The position numbers and the translations under genes were made by a program. Below, one piece after another: positions 23,090-33,100 of a stretch of 64,000 bases of DNA (its first letter is position 1; each line of letters starts with the position of its first letter). Under the pieces are notes generated by a model. The model saw only the letters and a list, made by a program, of their open reading frames with translations, did not search any database and had not been told where the DNA came from. Source of the stretch: Zymoseptoria tritici IPO323 (Eukaryota; Ascomycota; Dothideomycetes; Mycosphaerellales; Mycosphaerellaceae); contig NC_018213.1 of assembly GCF_000219625.1 (NCBI RefSeq), forward strand, positions 800,055 to 864,054, read 5' to 3'.

Positions 23090-23587
23090 AATAAACGATA
23101 GTATAAATAGTGCTAGATTAAATAGTAGATTAAATAGTGTTGTAAGTAAATAAATAAGTGCTTGTTAACCATTTTAATAGGAGCAGAACCGTCTATTATA
23201 TGCCCTTCTTACGAGCACTATTGCACCGCTAACCTTACTACGAAGCCCGCGACTTCTTCCTCCTTATCTCGCACCCTTAGGTGTATACTACCTACGCAGA
23301 CGCCTCTTTTGGCTATATACCTTACTAACACGAAGAGGAAGATTAGGAAGAAGTAGATACAGCAGGCAAGAGCGAGAGAGGGCAATAATAAAGAGATAAA
23401 TACAGGCTTCATAGCTAAGGATATAAGAGATAAGGTCGTATACAGCCCTAAAGGACAGGCCAAGACTCCTTGCACTACTAACTTAGTGCAGTTAGTCGAG
23501 ATTAGTCCATAGTAGCTGCTATTTACGTCCGCGTGGCCATGGTAGTCCATCGGCCGATGTGGAAACCATGGCTAAACGACGCCCAGC

Positions 23588-24262
23588 GGCTGTGTCTATA
23601 ATGAGGCAGGTTCGGCTTTTCGATTTCGGTGCACCAGCCTTACGGCCACCGGAAATACGCGCACCGACGCGCACGGACGATTTAAGGTGCACAAACGTCG
23701 TTTTCCGTCGAGCCACGTATCCTCCGTGTCCATGTTGTCGATATACACGCGTTTTGCTCGTTTTAAGGTGTTGTTGTCGCCTTAACCGCTGCTCTTATAC
23801 TAATCTCTTTATTCCCTCCTTACTACTACCGTTCTTAGTGCGCTAGTAGAGTAGCTATAGAGTCTCTTACTAGTGTTTAAATCGGTGCTCTTAATAACAC
23901 TCTAGTAAGAGGATTAAATTAAATATAGTAGCGGCGGCGGTAGCGGTAATAGATAGTAAGGTAAGGTAATTAAGGCAAGAGTAGTAGATATTACGTAGAT
24001 AAACACTAACAACACTAACGACACTAACAACACTAACGACACTAATAATACTAACGACACTAACAATACTAACAACACTATTAAAAACTATATATACTAT
24101 CGATATAATAAACATCTCTTATACGAGCACTCGGAGAATATGCGCGCTAACGAAACGAGGTGATTGTGCACCTTAAATCGTCCGTGCGCGTCGGAACGCG
24201 TATTTCCGGTGGCTGTGCGAGAGACACCGAAAAGCCGAACCTGCCTCATTGTAGACACAGCC
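23588..24262. mobile_element. 675-bp non-autonomous inverted-repeat transposon
   Basis: Terminal inverted repeats of about 115 bp (23588-23702 and 24150-24262) begin GGCTGTGTCTAYAATGAGGC and are well conserved apart from a short gap. An 8-bp direct repeat, CGCCCAGC, abuts both ends exactly (23580-23587 and 24263-24270). The ~450-bp centre is AT-rich, without a gene, and holds an (ACTAACRAC)n microsatellite at about 24003-24080. An 8-bp duplication suits the hAT superfamily; such long repeats are more MULE-like. Class is therefore open. Confidence 0.85.
24003..24080. repeat. ACTAAC-type microsatellite
   Basis: Imperfect 9-base repeats of ACACTAACA/ACACTAACG inside the inverted-repeat element. 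The minus-strand frame over it is only a Val/Ser repeat. Confidence 0.8.
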
Positions 24263-24270
24263 CGCCCAGC

Positions 24271-26088
24271 TCTACGCAGGAGTCCAGACTCCAGGGATGC
24301 GAAGGCTCATCCCAGGGCATGTCTAAGCGGCGACCGGGTAGCAAATCAATAGCGCGAACGGTCGACAAAGTCTATCTACCCTGCTTGAGCACATTTCGGC
24401 AGTTGATCGAGAGATCGCATTGGCGCGGAAAGGCCGGTGACATGCCCAAGGGGCTGCGGAGTATGCCCTACTTCTTGCTTTTCAGTCCAGGTGTTGTGAG
24501 TCGAATATCCTCGTTCCCTGTTGCATGGCCCATTTCCCGAAGCGTTTACCCTGCCAATAAACATCCTTGGGCATGAAATGATCTTCCGACGCTCGAGCAT
24601 TCGGGATTTCCAGTCACTGGCGGTGCTCGGGTGCTGCGAGAAAACAATCAGAATAGCTACTAACGCAGCTGACAGGGCAACCCGTCCTTCCTGTCCGACT
24701 AGCCATCTTTGCGCTCCCTCCATATTCGAGGAACTCGCTGCAGCTGACCTCGTGGCCGGTCGTGTCGCCTCCGTCTAGTTATTACGAGCGCCAGGAGTTC
24801 GACACGTGATTTCAGAAAATGGTATTTGGAGCTACTTCCATGTCCCGTTTTCACGTAATACAACGAACGAGCGCATCGGGGTGGTCGCCGTTCAATCCTT
24901 GCCGAGAGCTCAATGGCATGATGAAGCAGGAACTGAGCCAATCCGGCCCTGGATATCACCCCCTGAGCCCTGCAAACGGCGCACCACGGAATACGAGGTA
25001 GCTCATCTCATTACAGCTGACCACAGCCTTTGCTGATCGCCGCGGACGTCGAGATTTCATCTTCACACAGTCTCCTGTCCAATCCGCCGTTAAAGTTCAT
25101 TCCTCTCATCTCAGTCTGAAGGAGCTCCTCGCTGTTCATTGCGCACGCTTACGTATGGAGCTCCAGCGCCATCCCTTGACGGCTGAGTCGGTGAAGCCGA
25201 TGAGAAAGCCGATGAACTTAGCGTCGTCGTCGTGCCTTCGATTGGGCGAATCCTGAGGTTTGACTTGTAGGTAGGTCACCGTAAACCAGGTAATCAATAC
25301 CTGCGTGTCCATGAACTCGGTCGGTGGGGAGTAGTTCAAGGCGTCCAACCCTGCCTCTCCTGACAGCACGTGGCCGCAGGGGACCATGATGGTGTGTGTG
25401 CTCTCCTCGTTTGCAGGGTCATCGCGTTGCAGGGTAGCTGCATCACCCTATCTTGGGCCTCGCCGCCTCCAGGAATTCGTCACTTAAGCGGTCATTGATT
25501 GATGTACTGTACTCTACAGACTGTGAACTGCATTCGGGAAACAGCGCTTTCTTTCGAAGACCTTGTCGATGCCTTTTTCAGGCAAGTATCGATGTTTTGT
25601 CAAGACGATATTGATCCAGGGTCGCCGGTCTGACCGCCAGGGGGCGGGCACTAAGGTACTTCTTGCTTTCGTCCAGACTCCCAGAGTCTGTGATTGTCTC
25701 CGTATTCGAGTGAAATCGACAGGCGTCAGATCACGCTACTGCTCCCGTCTCACTTCCTGACTTTAGGCTCATTCGAAAGCGGAAGAATTGATGATTGGAT
25801 TGAGTGAGGGATTCCAGGCGGGCACTTGAAGGATGGTGTAAAAAGTCAGGTTGTTCCACAAGGAGGCAACATGGCAAATATCACGTGATCTCTGCACCGA
25901 GGTAACGCGGCAGGAGCCCGAATACACAAAGCTTCACTTAGCACGTCCACGCTGTGATCAGAGGTTCCGAGTAGCTGCTATGAACGACCGTTGCATTGTC
26001 TACTGCTTGCAAAGCGAACGAGAAGTCTCCGAAAACCGCCAACACTACCTCCATTGTTTTGTGTCCCATCGCGCAGGTTCAGTCCGCA
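24271..26088. other. Gene-poor stretch with protein-like fragments
   Basis: Undamaged host DNA. On the minus strand, 24376-24723 starts with a possible membrane segment (VALSAALVAILIVFSQ), and 25136-25500 reads smoothly from about DAATLQRDDPANEESTHTIM to a stop at 25136, preceded in another frame by SINDRLSDEFLEAARPKIG (near 25520-25460). These look like exons or frameshifted remnants of unknown genes. No complete model could be built and no family is recognised. Confidence 0.35.
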
Positions 26089-28104
26089 TCAATTCCTCCT
26101 CAGTTCAACATTCTTTCCAAGATCAGACAAAGGACCGCTCGACTGCATCTTGTTATCGAAGATGTTGTCCGCAATCAGCATACCAAGCGGAACACCGCCA
26201 ACAGGATATTCTCCGGCTCCATCCCGCGGACCCAAATTTCCGGCCGCGAACCAATCTATACCGCCTACATGTTGATAGACCGTGCTGTCGTCTTCCGCTA
26301 CCTTGAACAACTGCTTACGATCACTTGGTCGCGAAAGATTGTTGTCTTTCCCATCGGAACTGTTCTGCGTCTCCTCGGTATACTTCTCGTACACTGTCTC
26401 GCCAGCAAATCCATCAAAGTGCCAGTGCACACCGAGCCAGACACGGGACATTTCATTGGCAGAGATCGCCTCTTTGAGTGAGTTGTATGTGATGGGCACA
26501 CGAGTGCGGACATCACCTGCCTGGCTCTCGAGCGGCAGTTTTGGATCGTACGCTGAGTAGAGATTCCGTGAGACGCCGTTGAGCTCGTCGGATATGAATT
26601 TGTATGAAATGGTATCGTTGACAACATCTCGATTGGGCCATTGTTCCAGATCCTGCATGGGCTGCTCTTACTCTGATCTGGGCGGCTGGTCCTGAGGCGG
26701 CGAGCTCTTGTCGGAGCGACTTCCGTCATCCTGCACAAATACACTGTCACCACGCTGATCGTAGAACAGTCGGGCCATCTGGAAGGCGGCGGCGCCGAAG
26801 GTTGCATTCCCAGATGAATGTGCCGGGAACGGAGGCTTGAATCCGCCCTCGTTACTATTGGTCGCCGGAGCACCAAGGACCCTCCAAGTAGGTCGACTGG
26901 AGCCACCCGGAACTGGCCCACTAGGGTCTGCATGAACACCTGTGAGCGGGCGCCACAGCTCATATTTGTACTTATCACGCCAAAAGAAGACTCCCACATC
27001 GGCCATGGCCACGTTTACCAGAGCCAGAAGGCGAACAAACTGGGCATTGTTTTCATCCGAACTGATGTCATCTCCCACCTTTGCGTCAAAGGCAATCTGC
27101 TTGACGACCTGGTTGTACAGGCGAGGAGGCGTGCCGATCAAATTCACACCATCATAAGCCCAGAAAACGGCGCCGACCGTTTGTGCTGGCTGTCGCTTGG
27201 TCGAGGCCAGGTCTTCCGCGCCACCCATGCGTCGGACATCTTCGAGTGCCTCCAGGTACTTCAAATGCTCGGCAGTGGGGTCAGTCTCCAGACTTGGCGG
27301 GTTGGAAGGGACCAGTGGTGGATCAGTAATCTTGATATCTTCTGTTGTTGCGGAGACTGCCGCCGAAGTGCCATAAGACGGAGCGTGATACGGACGAACG
27401 ATCTTGTTGCCGCGTTCCGGAGCATTTGGATCGATTGGGCGTACACAAATAGGATGGCTTGGATCGTCGTCAAAGAAGTAAGGCTGATTGGAGTTTGGCA
27501 TATAACCGCCAGCGTCAACGCCGGGCTCGCTGCCCTTGATTTCGAGCTGGTCGAGTATCAAATTCGCAATGGCTGCGCCAAATGCATAAGCTGAGGAGCG
27601 CGGGCTGAGGCCATGGGCCTGCTGGTAGGCTAGGCTCGACGCATCAATGAAGTCGCTCACCAGAGTCGCAGTGGACTGAGAGACTCCGGGATCTCTCTTG
27701 GCCGGCGCTTTGAACAGCTTGTTCAGGACTGTGATCGCGGCGCCAGCCACGGCAAGCTTCGCTTCTGCGGCGTTTGCGGCCGGATTGGAGGCTGCTTGGA
27801 CAGTGCCGAAGGCTGAGGCGGAGAGGAACGGCCTGAAGTCGTCGGCAAATTGTTCCATTGCATCGCTCTGTTCGCTGTAAGGAAATGTCGCAAGATAGGC
27901 ATCGTGAATGGCGAGGTGGAGGATGCCCAAATATCTGGCTGACAGTGGTGGGCCACTTTGATGACCAGAATTGGTATGGGTGATTCGGTTCAGGTCCAGA
28001 CCTACGTTGTTCCAGAAGAAGATGTAGTTGTCCTTGTAGTTGCGAGGTCCTCCGCTATTCAAAGGCAAAGCCTCGATGACTGGAGGGAGGATTGGGAAGG
28101 CCAT
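26089..28104 (-). CDS. Vanadium-dependent haloperoxidase, probably impaired
   Basis: Similar over its whole length to fungal vanadium chloroperoxidases, which use bound vanadate and hydrogen peroxide to make hypohalous acid. Conserved landmarks: NYIFFWN..GLDLNR near the start, GPPLSARYLGILHLAIHDAY, WAYDGVNLIGTPPR..YNQ, the vanadate-binding Lys and Arg in DKYKYELWRPLTG, FPAHSSGNATFG, and the second Arg and axial His in SRVWLGVHW. Two oddities. The catalytic acid-base His of PSGHA is Asn here (codon 26806-26808, residue 433). An in-frame TAA lies at 26668-26670. A 90-nt in-frame segment (26653-26742, GTATTT..CATGCAG) would remove the stop if spliced, but its donor and branch are weak. Start at 28104 (MAFPILPP) fits the family; an ATG 57 bases upstream is less likely. 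Without the intron the product ends after 478 residues. Confidence 0.8.
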
Positions 28105-29264
28105 TGTCGAGCACTGGGTAATAATTCTGTCAAAACGAGTAGAAGCGGCCGGAGCATGCAAGCAGGACTGCGATTGCGAGACAGACCCGGATGCCGATGA
28201 ACTCTTATAGGCCCTGGAGCCACATCATCGTTGTAGATTGAAGTGGCCAAGTCCACGTGTAGAAGGTTGAGCTGATCGAACTCCTCTTGTGATGGTGTAT
28301 GAAGGCTGCCTATGTGCATATGCACCACGAAAAGACTCCCATCCTGCACCTTGGTCAGTCCAAAGCAATCAGATATAGGAGGCCCGTCATATCAAGCGGG
28401 TAGGCCCAAAGCGAGTCCGCGATGCAGATGAGCATGGTCTGCCTTGGATTTTTCCAGCACGTCCGGCCCTGCGTACAGTGCGAGTGGAAACGGAATGAAC
28501 GAGCCCATACGGCCAGGCTGAGGGCTGGAGATTTTTGAGCGCCTGGAAACTTGCTGCTCTCGTCAGCTTTCCAGACGAATCTCGATCGATGCCAATGGTC
28601 TGATCCAAATACGGTAATTGAGGTGGTCAGACCACAGAGGTTTGCGGATGGTAAAGGAAAGGCTTGGCTGGCACTGCGTATCTTGCCTCAGTCACGAAGA
28701 TTGGTTGTCTTCCTCGAAGACTGAAGTAGCAATTGATGTTTTGCCTCGCAGGAAGAGTGGCAGCACTCCGCGTGACTCTGCTGAGACCTGATACGGCGCC
28801 TCCAAAGTGGACCTGTACCATCTCGGCTTGGCAGAGAACTCATGTCTTGGTCTCCATGAAGTCTAGATGAGTCCGCGTTGCATTTGCGGGCCTGCGTGGC
28901 ATGATGGTGGCGTGTGGTATAGTCTGCCAGCCAAGCCATCGCTGACATACGCCAATGGGTTGCGAATTGAGGCATTTCGCTGACAGTCAAGCCGTAAGCT
29001 TTCAAGCTGAAATACGCCACTCGATGGCCTGATATCCACGCTCACAGAGCTACAAGGCTGACAGGCACGTGCGTCGTGCTCTGTGGTATGACTTGACGGT
29101 GAAAACAGCCGTGGAGCTGACACACGCCAAGACGAGATCGAAGGACCTCGCCAGGGAATGGCTTCATCTGATGGAACCTGGGTTGAGCGGTGTACCGTTC
29201 ATGGATCCCGCCGCTCGCCTTGAGGAGTCATCCGCTCCGGTCTCTCTGCGATTGAGGCGAATCG
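28105..29264. other. Intergenic, no gene recognised
   Basis: Upstream region of the haloperoxidase gene and downstream region of the oxidoreductase gene. Short frames on both strands show no domain, signal peptide or splice pattern. Confidence 0.5.
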
Positions 29265-30350
29265 TCAGTTGCGCTCGATGTTGTTCTCCTCGCCTGAGAC
29301 TTTAATGACCAGTTTTCCTCTCACACGGCCCGACTTGAGTGCCAGAAAGGCCTCCCTCGCTTCCTCCAATTTGTACTCTCGAGCAATGACGGGCTTTACT
29401 TTGCCCTCTGCAATCCAGTCCGCAATCCTCGCAAAGCCGTCACCATCGCTTCTCCGCCTCAAGAAGCTCGCGGCAGCCTCGATACCACCTAACCACTTCG
29501 GCAGATATAGCATCTGACCCAATCTCATCCCGAAAGCCAGCGAGACATTCCCAGCTATCGTCACGTATTTTCCTCCCCGCCTCAAAAATCCTTCCGATCC
29601 CCAAAAGATCTCCGGCGAGTCCACATTATCGATCATCAGATCGAACTCGCCATACTCCCAGCCTCTCCTCTTCAACTCAGTCACCAAATCTTCAGTCCTG
29701 TAATCCACGACTCCATCTGCTCCCAGCCCTTCCACGAAACCCACGTTTCTCGTCGAGCAAGTCCCAACAACATCCTCCCAGCCCAAAGCTTTCGCAATCT
29801 GCACTCCAAACGTTCCCGTGCCTCCACTTGCACCGTTGATCAGCACTCGCTTCCCACTCATCGTCTCCAAACACTGCAAAGCCGTCAATCCTGCCACGCC
29901 AATCGTACAAGCATCCCGCATCTGCACTCCCTCCGGGACTTTCACCACATTATTCCTCCCTCCTCTAACGACGACATATTCCGCCAGAGCACCAAAGTAC
30001 GGCGGATCACTACGTCCGAACACTTTGTCGCCAGTGACAATACCATGAATGGTGGATTCGATGACTGTTCCTGAATAGTCTCCGGCTGGAATTAAAGGAG
30101 TGGAAGATTGGTTGGGAAGGGAGTAGTTGAGAATGCGGTAGAGGGTCAACTCCGGGAGTTTGTAGTCGACAGGGTTGATGGTGGCGTAGGCGACTCTGAT
30201 CAAAGCTGAGTCCGGAGGGAGGGATTTGCTGGAAGGAGGCAGAGCGGCGGATGCTGTGTATTCGGTGCTGGTCTCGATGGTGCTGTATAGAGCTGTTGGA
30301 GGGGCGGTCCATGTGACTGCTCGCATGGTTCTGGGCAGGCTTGGAGCCAT
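29265..30350 (-). CDS. MDR-family zinc-independent oxidoreductase (quinone reductase-like)
   Basis: A 361-residue single-exon medium-chain dehydrogenase/reductase. The N-terminal GroES-like domain contains VAYATINPVDYK and PAGDYSGTV. The Rossmann domain has the NADPH-binding loop NGASGGTGTFGVQIAKALG, followed by VVGTCST and LGADGVVDYR. It ends KPVIAREYKLEEAREAF..LKSGRVRGKLVI, typical of the quinone oxidoreductase/reticulon-interacting branch. No catalytic or structural zinc ligands are evident. It likely reduces quinones or enones with NADPH in the cytosol; the substrate is unknown. I start at MAPSLPRTMRAVTW (30350); the open frame extends 76 codons further up but that part is not family-like. 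It diverges from the hydrolase at 31001 across ~650 bp. Confidence 0.85.
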   Translation of the reverse strand: MAPSLPRTMRAVTWTAPPTALYSTIETSTEYTASAALPPSSKSLPPDSALIRVAYATINPVDYKLPELTLYRILNYSLPNQSSTPLIPAGDYSGTVIESTIHGIVTGDKVFGRSDPPYFGALAEYVVVRGGRNNVVKVPEGVQMRDACTIGVAGLTALQCLETMSGKRVLINGASGGTGTFGVQIAKALGWEDVVGTCSTRNVGFVEGLGADGVVDYRTEDLVTELKRRGWEYGEFDLMIDNVDSPEIFWGSEGFLRRGGKYVTIAGNVSLAFGMRLGQMLYLPKWLGGIEAAASFLRRRSDGDGFARIADWIAEGKVKPVIAREYKLEEAREAFLALKSGRVRGKLVIKVSGEENNIERN

Positions 30351-31000
30351 TTCACCGGCGACGGCGGGTTGAGGAAAAGGGTGGAGTACTTGCTGCGCGT
30401 TGCAAGTTATGAACGCATATGTTCGATGATACTCATACCATGAAAGCTGTGACGTCGAGGTCGGAGCGGAGACAAGCAGGGCCGGTTCTATTTTGTCAAA
30501 GGCAACATGAGAATCTCGGTGCAAGGCGAAGCTGGTCTGCCTGCGAGTTGGTAGATGGACTTGTAGGTGATCAAACAATTGTGTAATGCAAGCAAAGACA
30601 AGAAGAAGAACACGATCTGGAGCCCGGGCGCTCGGAGAGGTGACTAAGCATGGGATGCCTCAGGCACGAACAGAACAACTCCACATCAAGGTACGTGTCC
30701 ATCGATCACTCTGCGTGTTACATGACACGGCAATCATGGGAAGCACATCGTCCACAAGACCAATGGTTTTCGCATCTCCGCCGCACCCGCACCGGAAGGC
30801 CATGGAAAAACGACCCCATGTTGTAGTCGTACTCCTCAGTGTCCAAAGTAACGCAGAGCCACTAGCTCTTTCAAGCTGTTCCTCGACGATCACGAAGAGA
30901 TGCCGAGGGTGGAGAGCAGACACTATAGAATGGCGCGGCCGTTCAAATTGATGGCCATCAACTATCCTCACCACACACCCACACAGCGAGATCAAGAATC
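30351..31000. other. Divergent promoter region
   Basis: About 650 bp between two genes transcribed away from each other. No gene is seen; plus- and minus-strand frames at 30586-30995 overlap and lack features. No specific regulatory motif could be assigned. Confidence 0.4.
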
Positions 31001-32219
31001 ATGAGAATCACGAGTGTTGCAGCAACACTTCTTGCCGCCGCGCCAGGTCCCTCGTTGGCAGCGACATGCTCTTCGCATATGATCTCGGTTCGAGCTACGG
31101 CCAACAACAGGGTCGTGTTTGCGCCGACTCTTGATCTCACTTCTCCATCTGGCGTCGAATCTCTGCTCTCATCAGGTGCTGGCGCTCTTGGACAGCTCGT
31201 TGGATTCCTGCCAGTCAGCGGAACATATCAGATTGCCGCCAAATATTGTCAGCCTGCATCGGGTGCCCCATCAGGCCGCAGCAAGCACGTTCAGTTGTTG
31301 CTTCACGGAGTTCCGTACAATTCGGTACGCCTATAAGACCGCACATCATGATTGTACGCCGCTGACATCGATCTAGAGTTATTGGTTTGGCCTGCCCGGC
31401 AACCCAGATGGCTCCGAAAATTACGACTGGGTAGACTATGCCACCAAACAAGGCTATCCAGTGCTTGCAATCGACAATCTCGGAGCAGGCGAATCACAGA
31501 AAGCGAACCCGATCACTGAGGTTCAGCAGCCACTTCAGGAAGCTATACTGCGTAAGATCGCCTCAATGCTGCGAGCTGGAACACTTTCATTCGCTCCGAA
31601 AGCCGACAAAGTCATCTTCATCGGCCACTCTTTAGGATCTGTCACTGGGAATGGCATCGCCACGAAGTACCCAGCGACCTTTGATGCCATGATTCTGACA
31701 GGTTACTCCAACACTCTCGTTCAAGCTGGCGTCGGGCTTCTCCTAACACTTTTGACGCCAGCTCAACTGCAGAATCCGGCAAAGTTCGGAGCCCTCGCCC
31801 CAGGATATCTGGCATTCGGCTCCAGCGTAGGCAAGCGAAATTCCTACTACGCCGAAGACGGTTCCTTCAGCGCGGCGCTAGCGCAGTGGGACTTCGACCA
31901 CCAGGACACCATCACCGTGGGCCATATCGTGACGGCGTTCAGTGGTCTCCAGCGAGCTGATCAGTTCCGCGGCGACGTGCTGGCGCTGACCGGCAGTGAT
32001 GATGCCTTCTTCTGTGGTCCTACCGGTACTCGTGCTCTCGGACCTCAGTCTTGTGGGACAGGCGACGAGAGCATACCGGCCAAGAGCAAGGCTTTCTTCC
32101 CGGTGGCGAATTTCGGGTACTATCTGGCTCCCAACACTTCACATGCTACTACGCTTCACTATTCAACGCCGGATAGCATTCGCGAAGCTCACGACTTCTT
32201 GGCGAGGAACGGCTATTAG
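31001..32219 (+). CDS. Secreted alpha/beta-hydrolase
   Basis: Two exons, 31001-31324 and 31377-32219, with a 52-nt intron (GTACGC donor, GCTGACAT branch, ATCTAG acceptor); 388 residues. A signal peptide (MRITSVAATLLAAAPGPSLA) precedes an alpha/beta-hydrolase fold: oxyanion strand LLLHGVPYNS, DNLGAGES, nucleophile elbow FIGHSLGS (Ser193), acid candidates Asp316/Asp317 in ALTGSDDAFF, and His364 in NTSHATTLHY. The single-exon reading ends early at 31336, so splicing is needed. Related fungal secreted hydrolases act on esters; the substrate cannot be told from sequence. Cysteines in CGPTG...SCGTGD may form a disulphide. Confidence 0.85.
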
Positions 32220-32746
32220 GTTCGTCCGGCATTCCGGTTGAGGGCCGCCCCTAGTTCTGTCAGAGACCAGGCGGACAGCGTTCGCAAGCAGAGGCACAAT
32301 TATGCTCGAGAAGCGCCGGTCGAGGACTCGAGGTCCAACACTCCCCATCGTTTAAGTGAATAAACATCGCATTCCTATACGCTCGGTTTCGCTCTCTCGA
32401 TCATCCTCATGGACCGCAACCCACCCTGAACAACAACAGAATTGCGGTCAGGGTTGTGCTAAGCGAAACGTGGTCAAAGTTCAACAAACCCATGTTGGTG
32501 TGACACCAGGGGAACGAGAGTATGAGAGCATGAATATTCGATAACAAGAGCCTTGTGTTTGACTAGTTCGCGACAGGCTGACGAGCAAAGGGCGATGCCC
32601 GCCGCTTCCCTTGCTCTACTCTGTCGAACCGGCAAGGAGTGCATTAAATACAAATGTGACAGTAATGACCGTGGGGGAGATTGACATTGCAGGAGGAACC
32701 TCGGAGAACAACCATGTATTGAGTGCACCATGCACACAATACTCTC
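32220..32746. other. Convergent intergenic region
   Basis: Lies between the 3' ends of the hydrolase and the minus-strand secreted protein. No gene seen. Confidence 0.5.
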
Positions 32747-33100
32747 TCAAGATTCTCCCCAGTGGACGCAATCCGCGTAAGGGTAGAGATCGGGTCTGTC
32801 GACTCCGCAAGGGCGTCCGTCGTATGGGCAATGGCCGCTCTGCAAGCCGGAACCCAAGCGTGTCAGCGAGATGGACAGCTACTCTGCCGAGATGAAAAAA
32901 TGGACAGGACACGTACGCTGTCGCAGTCATAAGTGTGGCCTCCGTAATCGCAGGTACCGTACCAGCCGCCCACTTTGCATTGCTACGGTAAACACATTAG
33001 GACATCGGTGGGAGGAGCTGGGAAGAGCAAGGAGGCTTACGGCGAAGGCGGTCGTCGCCATGGCGAGGGTGACGAGCAGCTGGAGGATTTTCTTCTGCAT
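32747..33100 (-). CDS. Small secreted cysteine-rich protein, 72 aa, candidate effector
   Basis: Three exons, 33100-33041, 32982-32917 and 32839-32747; introns of 58 nt (GTAAGC, CTAAT branch, CGTAG) and 77 nt (GTACGT, GCTGAC branch, TTGCAG). The first intron falls exactly after the signal peptide (MQKKILQLLVTLAMATTAFA). The mature 52 residues hold six cysteines (22, 31, 40, 46, 53, 66) and many Tyr, Gly, Asp and His (for example GGWYGTCDYGGHTYDC). No family recognised. No contiguous frame covers it, so it is invisible without splicing. All three splice junctions keep frame, and each intron has a good branch site. Extracellular location is well supported; function unknown. Confidence 0.75.

Larger units (their letters stand above)
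20725..23536 (-). mobile_element. hAT DNA transposon, RIP-inactivated (ends tentative)
   Basis: A RIP-damaged block begins after 20732 and stops before 23529. The 8-mer CCGCGTGG lies at both edges (20725-20732 and 23529-23536), the length of a hAT target duplication. However, I could not see matching terminal inverted repeats just inside, so the exact ends are provisional. The transposase relic inside runs on the minus strand. Confidence 0.5.

Noticed and set aside
23218..23550. A 110-codon minus-strand frame with a hydrophobic stretch
   Set aside because: Overlaps the RIP-damaged margin of the hAT relic and crosses its presumed edge into host DNA; no homology pattern or splice context.
23891..24115. 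A Val/Ser-repeat protein frame
   Set aside because: Translation of the ACTAAC-type microsatellite inside a non-autonomous transposon.
24376..24723. Possible UstYa-like (DUF3328) membrane protein on the minus strand
   Set aside because: It has a membrane segment near the start, but the HxxHC-type motifs expected downstream were not found.
26818..27594. A 258-codon plus-strand frame opposite the haloperoxidase
   Set aside because: Shadow of a clearly homologous minus-strand gene.
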